From positions 1-17,331 of the forward strand of contig JAFGBE010000116.1 of the NCBI GenBank assembly GCA_016933315.1: a DNA stretch of 17,331 nt, in the 5' to 3' direction. How positions within the stretch are numbered: the first letter of the stretch is position 1; the number at the start of each line of letters is the position of its first letter. Shown piece after piece: positions 7,674 to 14,996 of the stretch. A program made the position numbers and the translations under genes. The DNA comes from Candidatus Auribacterota bacterium (lineage in GTDB: Bacteria > Auribacterota > UBA6266). The notes beneath the pieces are model-generated. The model was not told where the DNA came from, did no database searches, and saw only the letters and a program-made list of their open reading frames with translations.

Positions 7674-8827
7674 TCGCTGTCCTGTCCTGCAGTCCGGATA
7701 TCGGAAAACTTTATTTTTGCCTTTTTGACCCTGTATTCGCCGCCAATGAGTTTTCTGGCTTTTTTATCGGCGGAATGGAAATACCGATTGAAACTTTCCT
7801 TGTCATTTCTCAGCATGGAATCAATCGCATTATCGAATGTCACAACCAGTTCCTTGTACTGCATATGGCTTCTTATGGCTAATTCCTTTATTTCAACGGA
7901 TTTTTCCACGATAAGTTTTTTCACGTCTTTCTGCTCTAAAAGAGGATACAATTGCCTGAGCGTTAATTTCCCTTCCGATTTCAGGCCAAGGCTGCCGGGA
8001 TCTGTATATATTATGCCGAGAAGTTTTCCGCGCGTATCTTCTTCATCATACATAAGTTCAAAAAGGGAGCTGCTGACCTTCTCGTCAACAACTATAAGGA
8101 AATCCGAGACCAGGTTACTCTCCGGACCAAACACTTTAAAGAGTGTGTTCTTGTAAGCTGTGTCGACTTTTGCGCCGTTTACTATCAAAGATACAAAGTC
8201 CAGGAACAAATCCCGTCTCTTCTTATCCGAATTTATATAACCGAACAGCAATCCGGCCGCAACAGGATTTATTTTTTCTTCTCGCCCGGCATCGGTGAAT
8301 AAAACGGCAAAATCCAGCATTCCCTTGCTATATTCCTCCTGGACAAATTTCCAGACCCCGTACCTCTGCTTATATATCATATAACTCGCCGCGCCCGCAT
8401 AAACCCAATATGGCACGGGATTAGGGCCAACTCTGAATTCCGTATCTTCAATTCCTGACTCCACCATAAAATAAGCAGTGGAACACAGCTCTGACAGGGC
8501 CTGGTAATTATTCTCCGGGGTCTTATCGGAGAAAAAAGTCACCCTGTAACCTTTAAACGACATATTGAATTCCGAGCCTTCGTCGGATTCCGAATATTTC
8601 ACGATTACAGGGTTCTTAATCTCGGGATTTTTCTTGAATAACCTGTCCAGCTCCACAAACATTTTTTCAGCCTGGAAAACAAGCTCGTTTGCTACCGTCG
8701 TATTCTCGGCAAAAAATCCGAAGCACTTCGATGCGCTAAGGATATACACCGCCCTGGCGGAAGAGCCGCAGAAAAACAGGCCAAAACATATTACAATAAC
8801 AAGCAAAATCAACAGTATTTTTTTCAT
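7670..8827 (-). CDS. Secreted peptidase_MA-like protein lacking the zinc ligands; function unknown
   Basis: This 385-residue protein has a signal peptide (MKKILLILLVIVICFGLFF...SARA, probable cleavage after Ala26). The 50-155 region is laid out like a gluzincin of the peptidase_MA type: a leading helix with 'ELDRLF', short strands (VIVKYS, YRVTFFSD), then a helix in the position of HELxH and a later WxxEGxAxY motif. Here the first reads SELCS (112-116) and the second WVYAGAASY (141-149), so both His ligands and the Glu ligand are replaced. It is therefore probably not a protease but a folded relic used for binding. The C-terminal half (200-385) is helical and charged, with KAKIKFSDIRTAG near the end. 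It overlaps both dtd (ATGA) and the deacetylase. Family membership is an inference by eye. Confidence 0.85.
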   Translation of the reverse strand: MKKILLILLVIVICFGLFFCGSSARAVYILSASKCFGFFAENTTVANELVFQAEKMFVELDRLFKKNPEIKNPVIVKYSESDEGSEFNMSFKGYRVTFFSDKTPENNYQALSELCSTAYFMVESGIEDTEFRVGPNPVPYWVYAGAASYMIYKQRYGVWKFVQEEYSKGMLDFAVLFTDAGREEKINPVAAGLLFGYINSDKKRRDLFLDFVSLIVNGAKVDTAYKNTLFKVFGPESNLVSDFLIVVDEKVSSSLFELMYDEEDTRGKLLGIIYTDPGSLGLKSEGKLTLRQLYPLLEQKDVKKLIVEKSVEIKELAIRSHMQYKELVVTFDNAIDSMLRNDKESFNRYFHSADKKARKLIGGEYRVKKAKIKFSDIRTAGQDSD

Positions 8828-9267
8828 TTTTTTGAATCCAGGATAAATGTCACAGGCCCGGCGTTGGATATATTAACTGTCATCTCGGCGCCGAACACCC
8901 CTGTTTCTGTCTTAATTCCCCTGGCTCTTATACAGCTGACCAATTCAGCGAATAATTTTGCCGCTCCTGCGGCTTCCATCGCATTGTCAAAACCCGGTCT
9001 CTTGCCTTTCCTGCAGTCCGAACATAGAGTAAACTGAGAAACTATAAGGATACTGCCGCCGGTATCGGCGACAGATAGGTTCATTTTACCGTTTGCGTCG
9101 TCGAAAATCCTTAAACCGGCGATTTTATCGGACAGGCAAGACACATCCTTTTCCGAATCCCCTTTTTCAACACCTGCAAAAACCAGCATTCCGCCTGAAA
9201 TGGAAGCGACGGGCTTCCCTGCTACTTCAACCGAAGCCCTGCTGACTCTCTGAATAACGGCTTTCAT
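8824..9267 (-). CDS. dtd: D-aminoacyl-tRNA deacylase
   Basis: This cytoplasmic proofreading enzyme hydrolyses D-aminoacyl-tRNAs (and glycyl-tRNA-Ala), protecting translation from D-amino acids. Its 147 residues are the normal length. The start MKAVIQRVSRASV, the SQFTL active-site motif (77-81) and NAGPVT (135-140) with the Gly-cisPro pair that excludes L-amino acids are all present. RPGFDNAM (90-97) is the conserved loop. The next gene starts within its stop codon (ATGA overlap at 8824-8827). In many bacteria dtd lies beside unrelated genes, so its placement in an envelope operon may be incidental. Confidence 0.96.
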   Translation of the reverse strand: MKAVIQRVSRASVEVAGKPVASISGGMLVFAGVEKGDSEKDVSCLSDKIAGLRIFDDANGKMNLSVADTGGSILIVSQFTLCSDCRKGKRPGFDNAMEAAGAAKLFAELVSCIRARGIKTETGVFGAEMTVNISNAGPVTFILDSKK

Positions 9268-9278
9268 ATCATTAAAAA

Positions 9279-10199
9279 TTAATTTTCCGACATGCTCCTG
9301 GATTTTTCCAGCAGCTGTTTGACTTTATCATTAACAATATCTTCGGGGAACATATTTAAATATTTTTCGTATAATTCGGCCGCCTTCCCATAGTCGCCCG
9401 ATTTAAAACAGTTGTTCGCATCAATGATAAGCTCTTCCCTGTCCATCTGTCCGGCGATATCATCTGAAGGTTTCTCGCCGCCGACTGAATCCTTAAGTTT
9501 TGCGGAAGAAAATAATATCTGGTCATTAACTATTTTGATATCCTTAATATAATACGGCAATTTAAAATAATCCGAATATTTTCCGGATTTCGAGAAGCTT
9601 TCAAGCAGAAGATTTACAGTCATCGAGGATATCGGCAACCTGCCCATTGAAACTTCCTCTGCCTTAAAGACCAGTTTCCCGTCTTCGCTTGCTCCCAGGG
9701 TGGACTTGATTTTCAGGATGATTTTTTTGCCCTTCATATCATATACAACCGTCGAATAGAGGAATCCGGATTCGACCGAACAGTAAACACTGTCTATTCT
9801 GAAACCCATATTTGAAAGAATGTTTTTCTTATCCTCCGCTTCCTTGTCTATCAGCGAATAATGGGCTTTCGATGTAAGCTCCCTGCCGGTCACGGCAATA
9901 ACATAGCCTCTTCCCTTCGAAGCAGCTACCTGAAGCTGAAGCAGCTTGTTGTCAAAACTCTCCTTGTAAGAGTAACTTTCCTCTACTTTTGTGACCGAAG
10001 GTTCAACAAGAATCAAGACAATCGAAGCTACTGCGGCGACAGGAATAATTATCTTCAGCAGGTTTTTAATGATTTTCCAAACCGAAAAATTATTTCTCCT
10101 GATTTCTTTTTGCGGGTCATACTTAAGGCGCTCGCCGCACCTCATACAATGAAACTTGCCTAGCGGATTATCATAACCGCACTTGTTGCACCGGACCAT
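9279..10199 (-). CDS. Zinc-ribbon, single-pass membrane protein with C-terminal TPR; function unknown
   Basis: This 306-residue protein has three visible parts. The first is an N-terminal zinc ribbon with Cys4, Cys7, Cys18 and Cys21 (CNKCGYDNP...CMRCGERL). The second is one membrane segment at about 48-66 (LKIIIPVAAVASIVLILVE), after a basic stretch that predicts a cytoplasmic N-terminus. The third is an exported domain of about 200 residues ending in a TPR-like helix pair (about 252-295: ANNCFKSGDYGKAAELYEKY). The middle domain has alternating strands and no motif I recognise. It heads the seven-gene unit, with AGGAGG 7 bases before the ATG and its own promoter. A role sensing or scaffolding at the membrane is speculation. 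Confidence 0.85.
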   Translation of the reverse strand: MVRCNKCGYDNPLGKFHCMRCGERLKYDPQKEIRRNNFSVWKIIKNLLKIIIPVAAVASIVLILVEPSVTKVEESYSYKESFDNKLLQLQVAASKGRGYVIAVTGRELTSKAHYSLIDKEAEDKKNILSNMGFRIDSVYCSVESGFLYSTVVYDMKGKKIILKIKSTLGASEDGKLVFKAEEVSMGRLPISSMTVNLLLESFSKSGKYSDYFKLPYYIKDIKIVNDQILFSSAKLKDSVGGEKPSDDIAGQMDREELIIDANNCFKSGDYGKAAELYEKYLNMFPEDIVNDKVKQLLEKSRSMSEN

Positions 10200-10227
10200 A
10201 TTTAACCCTCCTAAATAAAATTACATT

Positions 10228-10256
10228 ATGATATGACTATGCCGGACATAATTCAA
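10228..10256 (-). promoter_or_regulatory. Candidate promoter of the seven-gene unit
   Basis: On the minus strand, TTGAAT (10251-10256) and TATCAT (10228-10233) are 17 bases apart and about 30 bases upstream of the zinc-ribbon gene's ATG, with AGGAGG (10207-10212) in the leader. The match is 4/6 and 5/6 with ideal spacing. It separates this unit from the upstream phosphorylase gene. Confidence 0.5.
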
Positions 10257-10288
10257 GAGGGATATTACAAAAAATTTCGGCGCTCCGC

Positions 10289-12643
10289 TTAGGAAGGAAG
10301 AAAAACGAAGACCTTGTTTTTTGAGCCCTTTTTCTGTAAAGGGATTTTAATCCCTTTAAGCTCGCTTCCATTAAGCAGTGTCCTGGAAGATGTTAAGCCT
10401 TTTCGGCGCTCTACATGAATATCATACAGGGCGCCCCTGAAATATCTTTTAACGTTAACTTTTTTCATTTTTAAAGGTATACAGGGGTCAACTACCAACC
10501 CGTCAAAATCAGGCCTTACGCCCAATATATAAGCGGCAGACGCGATAAAACACCAAGCCGCCGTCCCGGTCAACCACGGGTTCTTTGTCTGCCCGAAATT
10601 CCCGTTCTCTTTTCCGGTTGTAAACTGGGAATAGACGTACGGCTCTGCCTTGCGCTTATCCGAATCAGAATTATAAGCGCCCGGCAGGATGTTATAACAA
10701 TATTTGAAAGCGCGCTCGGGGTTCTTCATAATGCATTCCGCAATAACAACCCAGGGATTCGCATGGCAGAATATCCCTGCATTTTCTTTAAGCCCTTTGG
10801 GAAAACTTGTGATCGAGCCTATTTCCCTGTCATACTTTGCATAAGCGGGTGCTAAAAGACGGATCCCGAATTTTGTATTCAAATACCTTGATACGCTGGC
10901 CAGGCATAACCTGGCTTTTCCGGGCTCGGCAACCCCGCTCATAACGGCCCATGATTGAGGATTTACGAATATCTTCCCCTCCCTGCATGAAGAAGATCCC
11001 ACTTTGCGCCCGCTGTCCACATATGCCCTCAAATACCACTTCCCATCCCACGCAACACGGTTTATCCTGTCCGAGATTTTCCGCTTTAATTTCTTCAATT
11101 TCATAGCATCCGCTTTTTTCCCCGCATAGCCGGCAAGCTGTATAATCTCATCCAGCGATCTGACCAGAAGCATGCTCGACCAAACGGACTGGCCTTTTCC
11201 GTAAAGATTAATACAATCGTTCCAATCTGCGGCAAGCCCAAGACAAAGCCCGCGAGGACCCAGATTATTGAGTGAAAAATCCACGGACTTCAGAAGATGG
11301 CTATAAACAGATGCAGCTCCTTTATCAATATAAGGAATATTTTGAAAAAGAAATTTCCTGTCACCCGTCTCTTTTACATATGCACCGACAGCAATTCCAA
11401 GCCACAAATGATCATCGGAATAAATCGCACCCCTATCAGGAAAACTGCCGCCGCCGGTTTTCATCGTAAGCGGCTGTATATGATGGAAAGCACAGCCTTT
11501 TGAAGTCTGAGCTTTAAGAAGTTCGACCAGCCGCGCCCTGACTCTTTCAGGGATGGAGTGCACCACGCCCAGGATATCCTGAAGGCTGTCGCGGTACCCC
11601 AACCCGTCTCTCCCTCCGGCTTCGATATAAGATGCCGATCTCGACCAGCTAAATGTCGTATGGCACTGGTACTGATTCCATATGTTAAACATGGTATCAA
11701 ACGCTTTTATTCCGGTGGAACATTGCATCGCGCTTAACTTCTTGCTCCAGAGTTTACTGATTTTTTCAAGTTCCTTTTCCACAGAATTTTTCTTTTTGAA
11801 ATACCGGATGGCCCTGCTGCCGTCACCGGGCGAATTAACCTCTCCCATTACAAAGTTTACCCGCTTTGATTCTCCGGGCTCTAACGTCATTCTTACCTGA
11901 AGGCTCCCGCAGGGGTTCCCTCCTTCCTGTGAGGAAGACAAACAATATCCTTTTTCCACGGCAACAGGATTCTTCTCGCTCCGGTACTGCCCGACAAAGG
12001 ATTCCCTGACGGAATCAAAACCTTCTGTTTTTCCCGTCGAGCCGAAAAAAGCCTTTTTCAGGCTGCCATCGCCGAACTGAAGCCTGTAATCAATCAGCCC
12101 CCCGCGAAAACAGGTCTTTGCGGTATAGAGAATATACTGGTAATCCTTCATATCGAGCTCGGAATTCCATAAACAGAATTCGGCATATGAAAAAATATCG
12201 AGTTCCCTTCTTTTATCAGATTTATTCTCTATTTCCAGAGCCCACACTTCGCACCTTTTTTTCTCCGGAACGAAATAAGTCACCTGAGCGCCTATGCCTC
12301 TATAGAATGACGATATCTTCGTATAACCCAGGCCATGGCGGCATTCTGTCTTAAATTCCCTCAGCGGCTTTGCGACGGGCTGCCATGAAACCGACCAATA
12401 ATCGCCGTCTTTCCGGTCCCTGATATATATATACCTTCCCGGCCTGTCTTCCGGTATATTATTGAACCTGAACCTTAATATTCTTCCGCTTTTGGGGGAT
12501 TGCGAAAAGCTATATCCCCCCGCATTATTTGAGATTATCGCGCAATAATCGGATGCGCCGAGATAATTGATCCATGGCGCCGGCGTATCGGGCCTGGTAA
12601 TTACATATTCTCTATTCTTATCATCAAAAAATCCGAACTGCAT
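10289..12643 (-). CDS. GH94 family phosphorylase (cellobiose/cellodextrin phosphorylase-like)
   Basis: This 784-residue inverting phosphorylase should split a beta-linked disaccharide or short oligosaccharide with phosphate, giving alpha-glucose 1-phosphate (or a GlcNAc analogue). The N-terminal beta-sandwich opens with FGFFDDKNREYVITRPDTP (3-21) and SNNAGGYSF (38-46), the GH94 signature. The (alpha/alpha)6 barrel carries GGRDGLGYRDSLQD (343-356), SDDHLWL (409-415) and ADWNDCINLYGKG (472-484), where the DWND motif holds the catalytic Asp. PWLTGTAAWCF lies near the C-terminus. There is no signal peptide, so the enzyme is cytoplasmic and needs imported substrate; no transporter is in the window. 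The N-terminus is most like cellobiose phosphorylases, but the HHIQPLTMKTGGGSF loop (387-401) prevents firm acceptor assignment. It lies 18 bases downstream of its probable regulator. Confidence 0.9.
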   Translation of the reverse strand: MQFGFFDDKNREYVITRPDTPAPWINYLGASDYCAIISNNAGGYSFSQSPKSGRILRFRFNNIPEDRPGRYIYIRDRKDGDYWSVSWQPVAKPLREFKTECRHGLGYTKISSFYRGIGAQVTYFVPEKKRCEVWALEIENKSDKRRELDIFSYAEFCLWNSELDMKDYQYILYTAKTCFRGGLIDYRLQFGDGSLKKAFFGSTGKTEGFDSVRESFVGQYRSEKNPVAVEKGYCLSSSQEGGNPCGSLQVRMTLEPGESKRVNFVMGEVNSPGDGSRAIRYFKKKNSVEKELEKISKLWSKKLSAMQCSTGIKAFDTMFNIWNQYQCHTTFSWSRSASYIEAGGRDGLGYRDSLQDILGVVHSIPERVRARLVELLKAQTSKGCAFHHIQPLTMKTGGGSFPDRGAIYSDDHLWLGIAVGAYVKETGDRKFLFQNIPYIDKGAASVYSHLLKSVDFSLNNLGPRGLCLGLAADWNDCINLYGKGQSVWSSMLLVRSLDEIIQLAGYAGKKADAMKLKKLKRKISDRINRVAWDGKWYLRAYVDSGRKVGSSSCREGKIFVNPQSWAVMSGVAEPGKARLCLASVSRYLNTKFGIRLLAPAYAKYDREIGSITSFPKGLKENAGIFCHANPWVVIAECIMKNPERAFKYCYNILPGAYNSDSDKRKAEPYVYSQFTTGKENGNFGQTKNPWLTGTAAWCFIASAAYILGVRPDFDGLVVDPCIPLKMKKVNVKRYFRGALYDIHVERRKGLTSSRTLLNGSELKGIKIPLQKKGSKNKVFVFLPS

Positions 12644-12661
12644 AACTTTTCTCCATAGTTG

Positions 12662-13729
12662 TTATTTTTTACTGAACTGTGAAACTGAATTTCTTGCGAC
12701 CAGATCCGTTTTAATTCTCACTACCCTCTGTTTGCGAAAAATGTCGCTTATCCTTTTTAGCAGGCAATCTACAGCAGCTTCACCCATAGCACATTTATCT
12801 ACACGCACAGTTGTCAGCTCGGGGCTGGAATATTTAGAGGAATCAATATCGTCAAAACCGATAACGCTTATGTCCTCGGGAACTCTCACGCCCTTGCTTT
12901 TCAGAGCGGAAATGGTTCCAAGCGCGCTCATATCGTTTGCGGCAAATGCCGCCGAGCATTTTTTTATCTTTTCAAAACCGGCTTCAACCGATTTTTTTGC
13001 TGTCATAAAAAGAAAATCGCCATTCAGTATAAAGTTCTTCGATTCCTTAAACCCGTTATCGTACGAAAATTCAAGGTAGGCCTGCATCCTTTCGCTACCG
13101 TTACTATGTTCTATGTCTCCGGCAATATGGGCGATTTTCCTGTGCCCCTTTGAAACAAGATGCCTCAACGCTTCCTTTACTCCGGAAAAATTATCAGGAC
13201 AAACCGAATCGAAAACACCTGAGCGGTCAAGGCAGTCAACCATGACAACCGGGATATTGTGCGATAAAAAACGGCTGTTCTTCTCTGGCACATCAAAGCC
13301 CGTAAACATAACACCCTTGACCCGGCCCATATCTATTTTTTCCGAAAGCATCTCTTTCTGCTCTCCGATTGACATGACTACAAACCTGTAGCCGGCTTTC
13401 CTGGCCGCTTTTTCCGCTCCCCATAATATCGGAGAGTAGTAAGGATTGGGCTCAATCCCGGCAAGCTTTTCCGGCAAGACAAACCAAAGGTTGCCCTTAG
13501 CGGAGCCAAAAGAGCCTTTTCCCGCCACAAAAGTACCTTTCCCGTGTATTCTGGATACGGCACCTTCAATGCTCAGGCTTTCAAGCGCATGCCTCGCGGT
13601 CATTTCGGTGACAGAGAATTTTTTAGAAAGCTCAGATTCTGAGAAAACCTTGTCTCCCGGCTTTAATTTTCCATCTTTTACCAGCCTGCATATATAATCT
13701 TTTATCAGCACATACTTCGGCACACCCAT
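12662..13729 (-). CDS. GntR-type HTH / LacI-type sensor transcriptional regulator
   Basis: This 355-residue regulator joins two modules, as in AraR-like proteins. At 5-70 is a GntR winged helix-turn-helix (YVLIKDYICRLV, PGDKVFSESELSKKFSV, TARHALESLSIEGAV, HGKGTFVA). At about 80-345 is a LacI/periplasmic-binding-protein-like sugar-sensing domain with DNFSGVKEALRHL (179-191), GHRKIAHIAGD (195-205), FAANDMSALG (262-271) and ISVIGFDDIDSSKYSSP (287-303). It is first in a two-gene unit with the GH94 phosphorylase, 18 bases apart, so it most likely represses its own operon until the matching sugar binds. A perfect palindrome lies at its own predicted start of transcription. The ribosome site AGGAG is 8 bases before the ATG. 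The effector is probably the GH94 substrate, by inference. Confidence 0.92.
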   Translation of the reverse strand: MGVPKYVLIKDYICRLVKDGKLKPGDKVFSESELSKKFSVTEMTARHALESLSIEGAVSRIHGKGTFVAGKGSFGSAKGNLWFVLPEKLAGIEPNPYYSPILWGAEKAARKAGYRFVVMSIGEQKEMLSEKIDMGRVKGVMFTGFDVPEKNSRFLSHNIPVVMVDCLDRSGVFDSVCPDNFSGVKEALRHLVSKGHRKIAHIAGDIEHSNGSERMQAYLEFSYDNGFKESKNFILNGDFLFMTAKKSVEAGFEKIKKCSAAFAANDMSALGTISALKSKGVRVPEDISVIGFDDIDSSKYSSPELTTVRVDKCAMGEAAVDCLLKRISDIFRKQRVVRIKTDLVARNSVSQFSKK

Positions 13730-13737
13730 CTTCTATA

Positions 13738-13751
13738 CTCCTATATAGGAG
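13738..13751. promoter_or_regulatory. Perfect 14-bp palindrome, candidate operator of the GntR/LacI regulator
   Basis: CTCCTATATAGGAG is its own reverse complement. It begins two bases downstream of the -10 element, covers the expected transcription start (about 13747), and its AGGAG half (minus strand) doubles as the regulator's ribosome binding site. Bound regulator would block the promoter. No second copy was noticed elsewhere in the window. Confidence 0.55.
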
Positions 13752-13753
13752 CT

Positions 13754-13782
13754 ATATTAACATCACCCATCTCCATTGTCAA
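13754..13782 (-). promoter_or_regulatory. Promoter of the regulator-GH94 operon
   Basis: On the minus strand a perfect TTGACA (13777-13782) is followed after exactly 17 bases by TAATAT (13754-13759). It lies 24 bases before the regulator ATG and directs transcription away from fmdB, whose start is about 80 bases on the other side. Confidence 0.65.
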
Positions 13783-13865
13783 CAGGAAACCATCATTTAT
13801 CGCTTGACTTTACATCTTCTGATTTATTAATCTTCATACTGCTTAATACAACATCGGAGGTGAAA

Positions 13866-14126
13866 ATGCCGACTTATGAATATAAATGCAAAAAGTGCGG
13901 GCACGAGTTCGAGCTTTTCCAGAAGATGAGCGATCCGGCTGTAAAGGATTGCCCTAAATGCAATGCCAAAGGTGCTGTTGTAAAAATAATCGGAAGCGGT
14001 TCGGGTATAATTTTTAAAGGGTCCGGCTTCTATGCAAACGATTATAAGAAAGCCGGGAAAAACGGCAATGGAAGCTGCAGGAACTGTCCGGCAAAAGACA
14101 GCACATGCCCGAAAGACAATAAATAA
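13866..14126 (+). CDS. FmdB family zinc-ribbon protein
   Basis: This 86-residue protein starts MPTYEYKCKKCGHEFELFQKM, the standard FmdB/CxxC_CXXC_SSSS opening. Cys8/Cys11 and the second pair in DCPKCNAKG (about 38-46) form the zinc ribbon, and IIFKGSGFYANDYK (about 58-71) is the conserved FmdB segment. The C-terminus holds a further Cys cluster (CRNCPAKDSTCP), usual in longer members. The start chosen has GGAGGTGA immediately upstream; an in-frame ATG 90 bases earlier gives an extension unlike the family and lacks a ribosome site. A weak promoter candidate (TTGACT, 13804-13809) lies upstream. The biochemical role is not known; FmdB was named from formamidase gene clusters. Its stop shares one base with the yacG ATG, so the two are co-translated. 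Confidence 0.93.
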   Translation: MPTYEYKCKKCGHEFELFQKMSDPAVKDCPKCNAKGAVVKIIGSGSGIIFKGSGFYANDYKKAGKNGNGSCRNCPAKDSTCPKDNK

Positions 14127-14320
14127 TGACTGAACCGATAAAACAATTTAGCTGCCCCAGATGCGGGAATAAAGTGGAAAAAAGCTTAAAGTTCTTCCCG
14201 TTCTGCTCCCATCACTGCAAATACAGCGACCTTTACGGATGGCTCGAAGGCACATATAGAATCTCAACACATCTAAGCGATGACAGCCATACTGCAGAAA
14301 AAAAGCCGGAAGAAAAATAA
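14126..14320 (+). CDS. yacG: YacG-type zinc-binding protein (DNA gyrase inhibitor family)
   Basis: This 64-residue protein has the YacG zinc site SCPRCGNKVE (9-18) and PFCSHHCKYSDLYGWL (25-40), with Cys10, Cys13, Cys27 and Cys31 as ligands. It is followed by EGTYRI (41-46), matching the family's 'W..G.Y.I' end, and a charged tail. In E. coli YacG binds GyrB and inhibits gyrase; whether it does so here is by analogy. The ATG overlaps the fmdB stop by one base (TAATG), so expression depends on fmdB. An intrinsic terminator hairpin begins inside its last codons, serving the convergent operon. Confidence 0.92.
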   Translation: MTEPIKQFSCPRCGNKVEKSLKFFPFCSHHCKYSDLYGWLEGTYRISTHLSDDSHTAEKKPEEK

Positions 14321-14335
14321 AACTTTCCTTCCGGC
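14298..14335 (-). terminator. Intrinsic terminator of the DUF2752-DUF4190-DUF4013 operon
   Basis: Read on the minus strand, GCCGGAAG and CTTCCGGC (14328-14335 and 14305-14312) form an 8-bp stem around a 15-base AT-rich loop, followed at once by seven T (14298-14304). It lies 22 bases after the DUF4013 stop. On the plus strand the hairpin includes the yacG stop in its loop but lacks a long U-tract, so termination there would be weaker. Confidence 0.8.
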
Positions 14336-14357
14336 CCGTTTCCCGCTGAAAAATGGA

Positions 14358-14981
14358 TTATTTCTCTTTCACAGATTTCTGCGCGGCACAATAAACCTGG
14401 GACATCATCCTGACTCCGATAACCTTTCCGTAAGGCATAGTGATAATTCCGCCTATATAACACGCCAGGAAACCGATTGAACTGACAACACATGAAATCA
14501 GGCCCGCAATAATGTAATCAAGCCATTTTGACTTTACTTCATTGAAAAGCTCTTTCACCTTGAAAGCATCTTCGAACTTCGAATTCTGGCAATACCCGGC
14601 CAGCGCCACAAAGACAACCGGAGCCATAACAAGAAGAAGCACAAAAGCTATGAGGGGAAAAGCCAGCATGGAAAATACCAGCTTTACCACAAACAGCACA
14701 AAAGAAAACACTATGCCGTATATGATGCATATTACCCACGGCATAAGCCCTTCCATAAAGATTTTTCCCATATCATCCCATTCAGGAAGACTAGCTTCCG
14801 CCCCGCCTTTAAACTCGGCGATGCTCGATCTTAAGAATCTTATTATGTACCCTGCCGCAAATATGCTCGTTACCACATTTACAACGGGTATTATAAGAGT
14901 CGCCCCGAGAATAAGGAGCTTAACCGCCCACTTGGTGTCTTTCGCAGGATATTTTAAAGCCTGTTCAATTTGAAAACGCAT
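14358..14981 (-). CDS. DUF4013 membrane protein
   Basis: This 207-residue integral membrane protein has hydrophobic segments near 20-45, 80-103, 105-130 and 155-182. The LPEWDDMGKIFMEGL stretch (65-79) between the first and second segments is the DUF4013 signature (LPEWD followed by a helix and 'G'). The family has no known function. The AAGGAGG site before the ATG is strong. It is third and last in a unit with the DUF4190 and DUF2752 genes (15-base gap) and is followed by an intrinsic terminator. Confidence 0.85.
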   Translation of the reverse strand: MRFQIEQALKYPAKDTKWAVKLLILGATLIIPVVNVVTSIFAAGYIIRFLRSSIAEFKGGAEASLPEWDDMGKIFMEGLMPWVICIIYGIVFSFVLFVVKLVFSMLAFPLIAFVLLLVMAPVVFVALAGYCQNSKFEDAFKVKELFNEVKSKWLDYIIAGLISCVVSSIGFLACYIGGIITMPYGKVIGVRMMSQVYCAAQKSVKEK

Positions 14982-14996
14982 AGTTATAACCTCCTT

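Noticed and set aside
10263..10291. Terminator after the GH94 gene (CGG/CCG hairpin followed by AAATTTTTT, minus strand)
   Set aside because: Only a 3-bp stem can be drawn; the T-run alone is not enough to support an intrinsic terminator.
12567..13079. 170-codon open frame on the plus strand over the GH94 start and the regulator
   Set aside because: It crosses two well-supported genes on the opposite strand and has no recognisable domain or ribosome binding site.
13776..13865. Upstream in-frame ATG that would extend FmdB by 30 residues
   Set aside because: The extension overlaps the -35 box of the divergent promoter, lacks a ribosome site and does not look like the family start; the internal ATG has GGAGGTGA and begins MPTYEY as expected.
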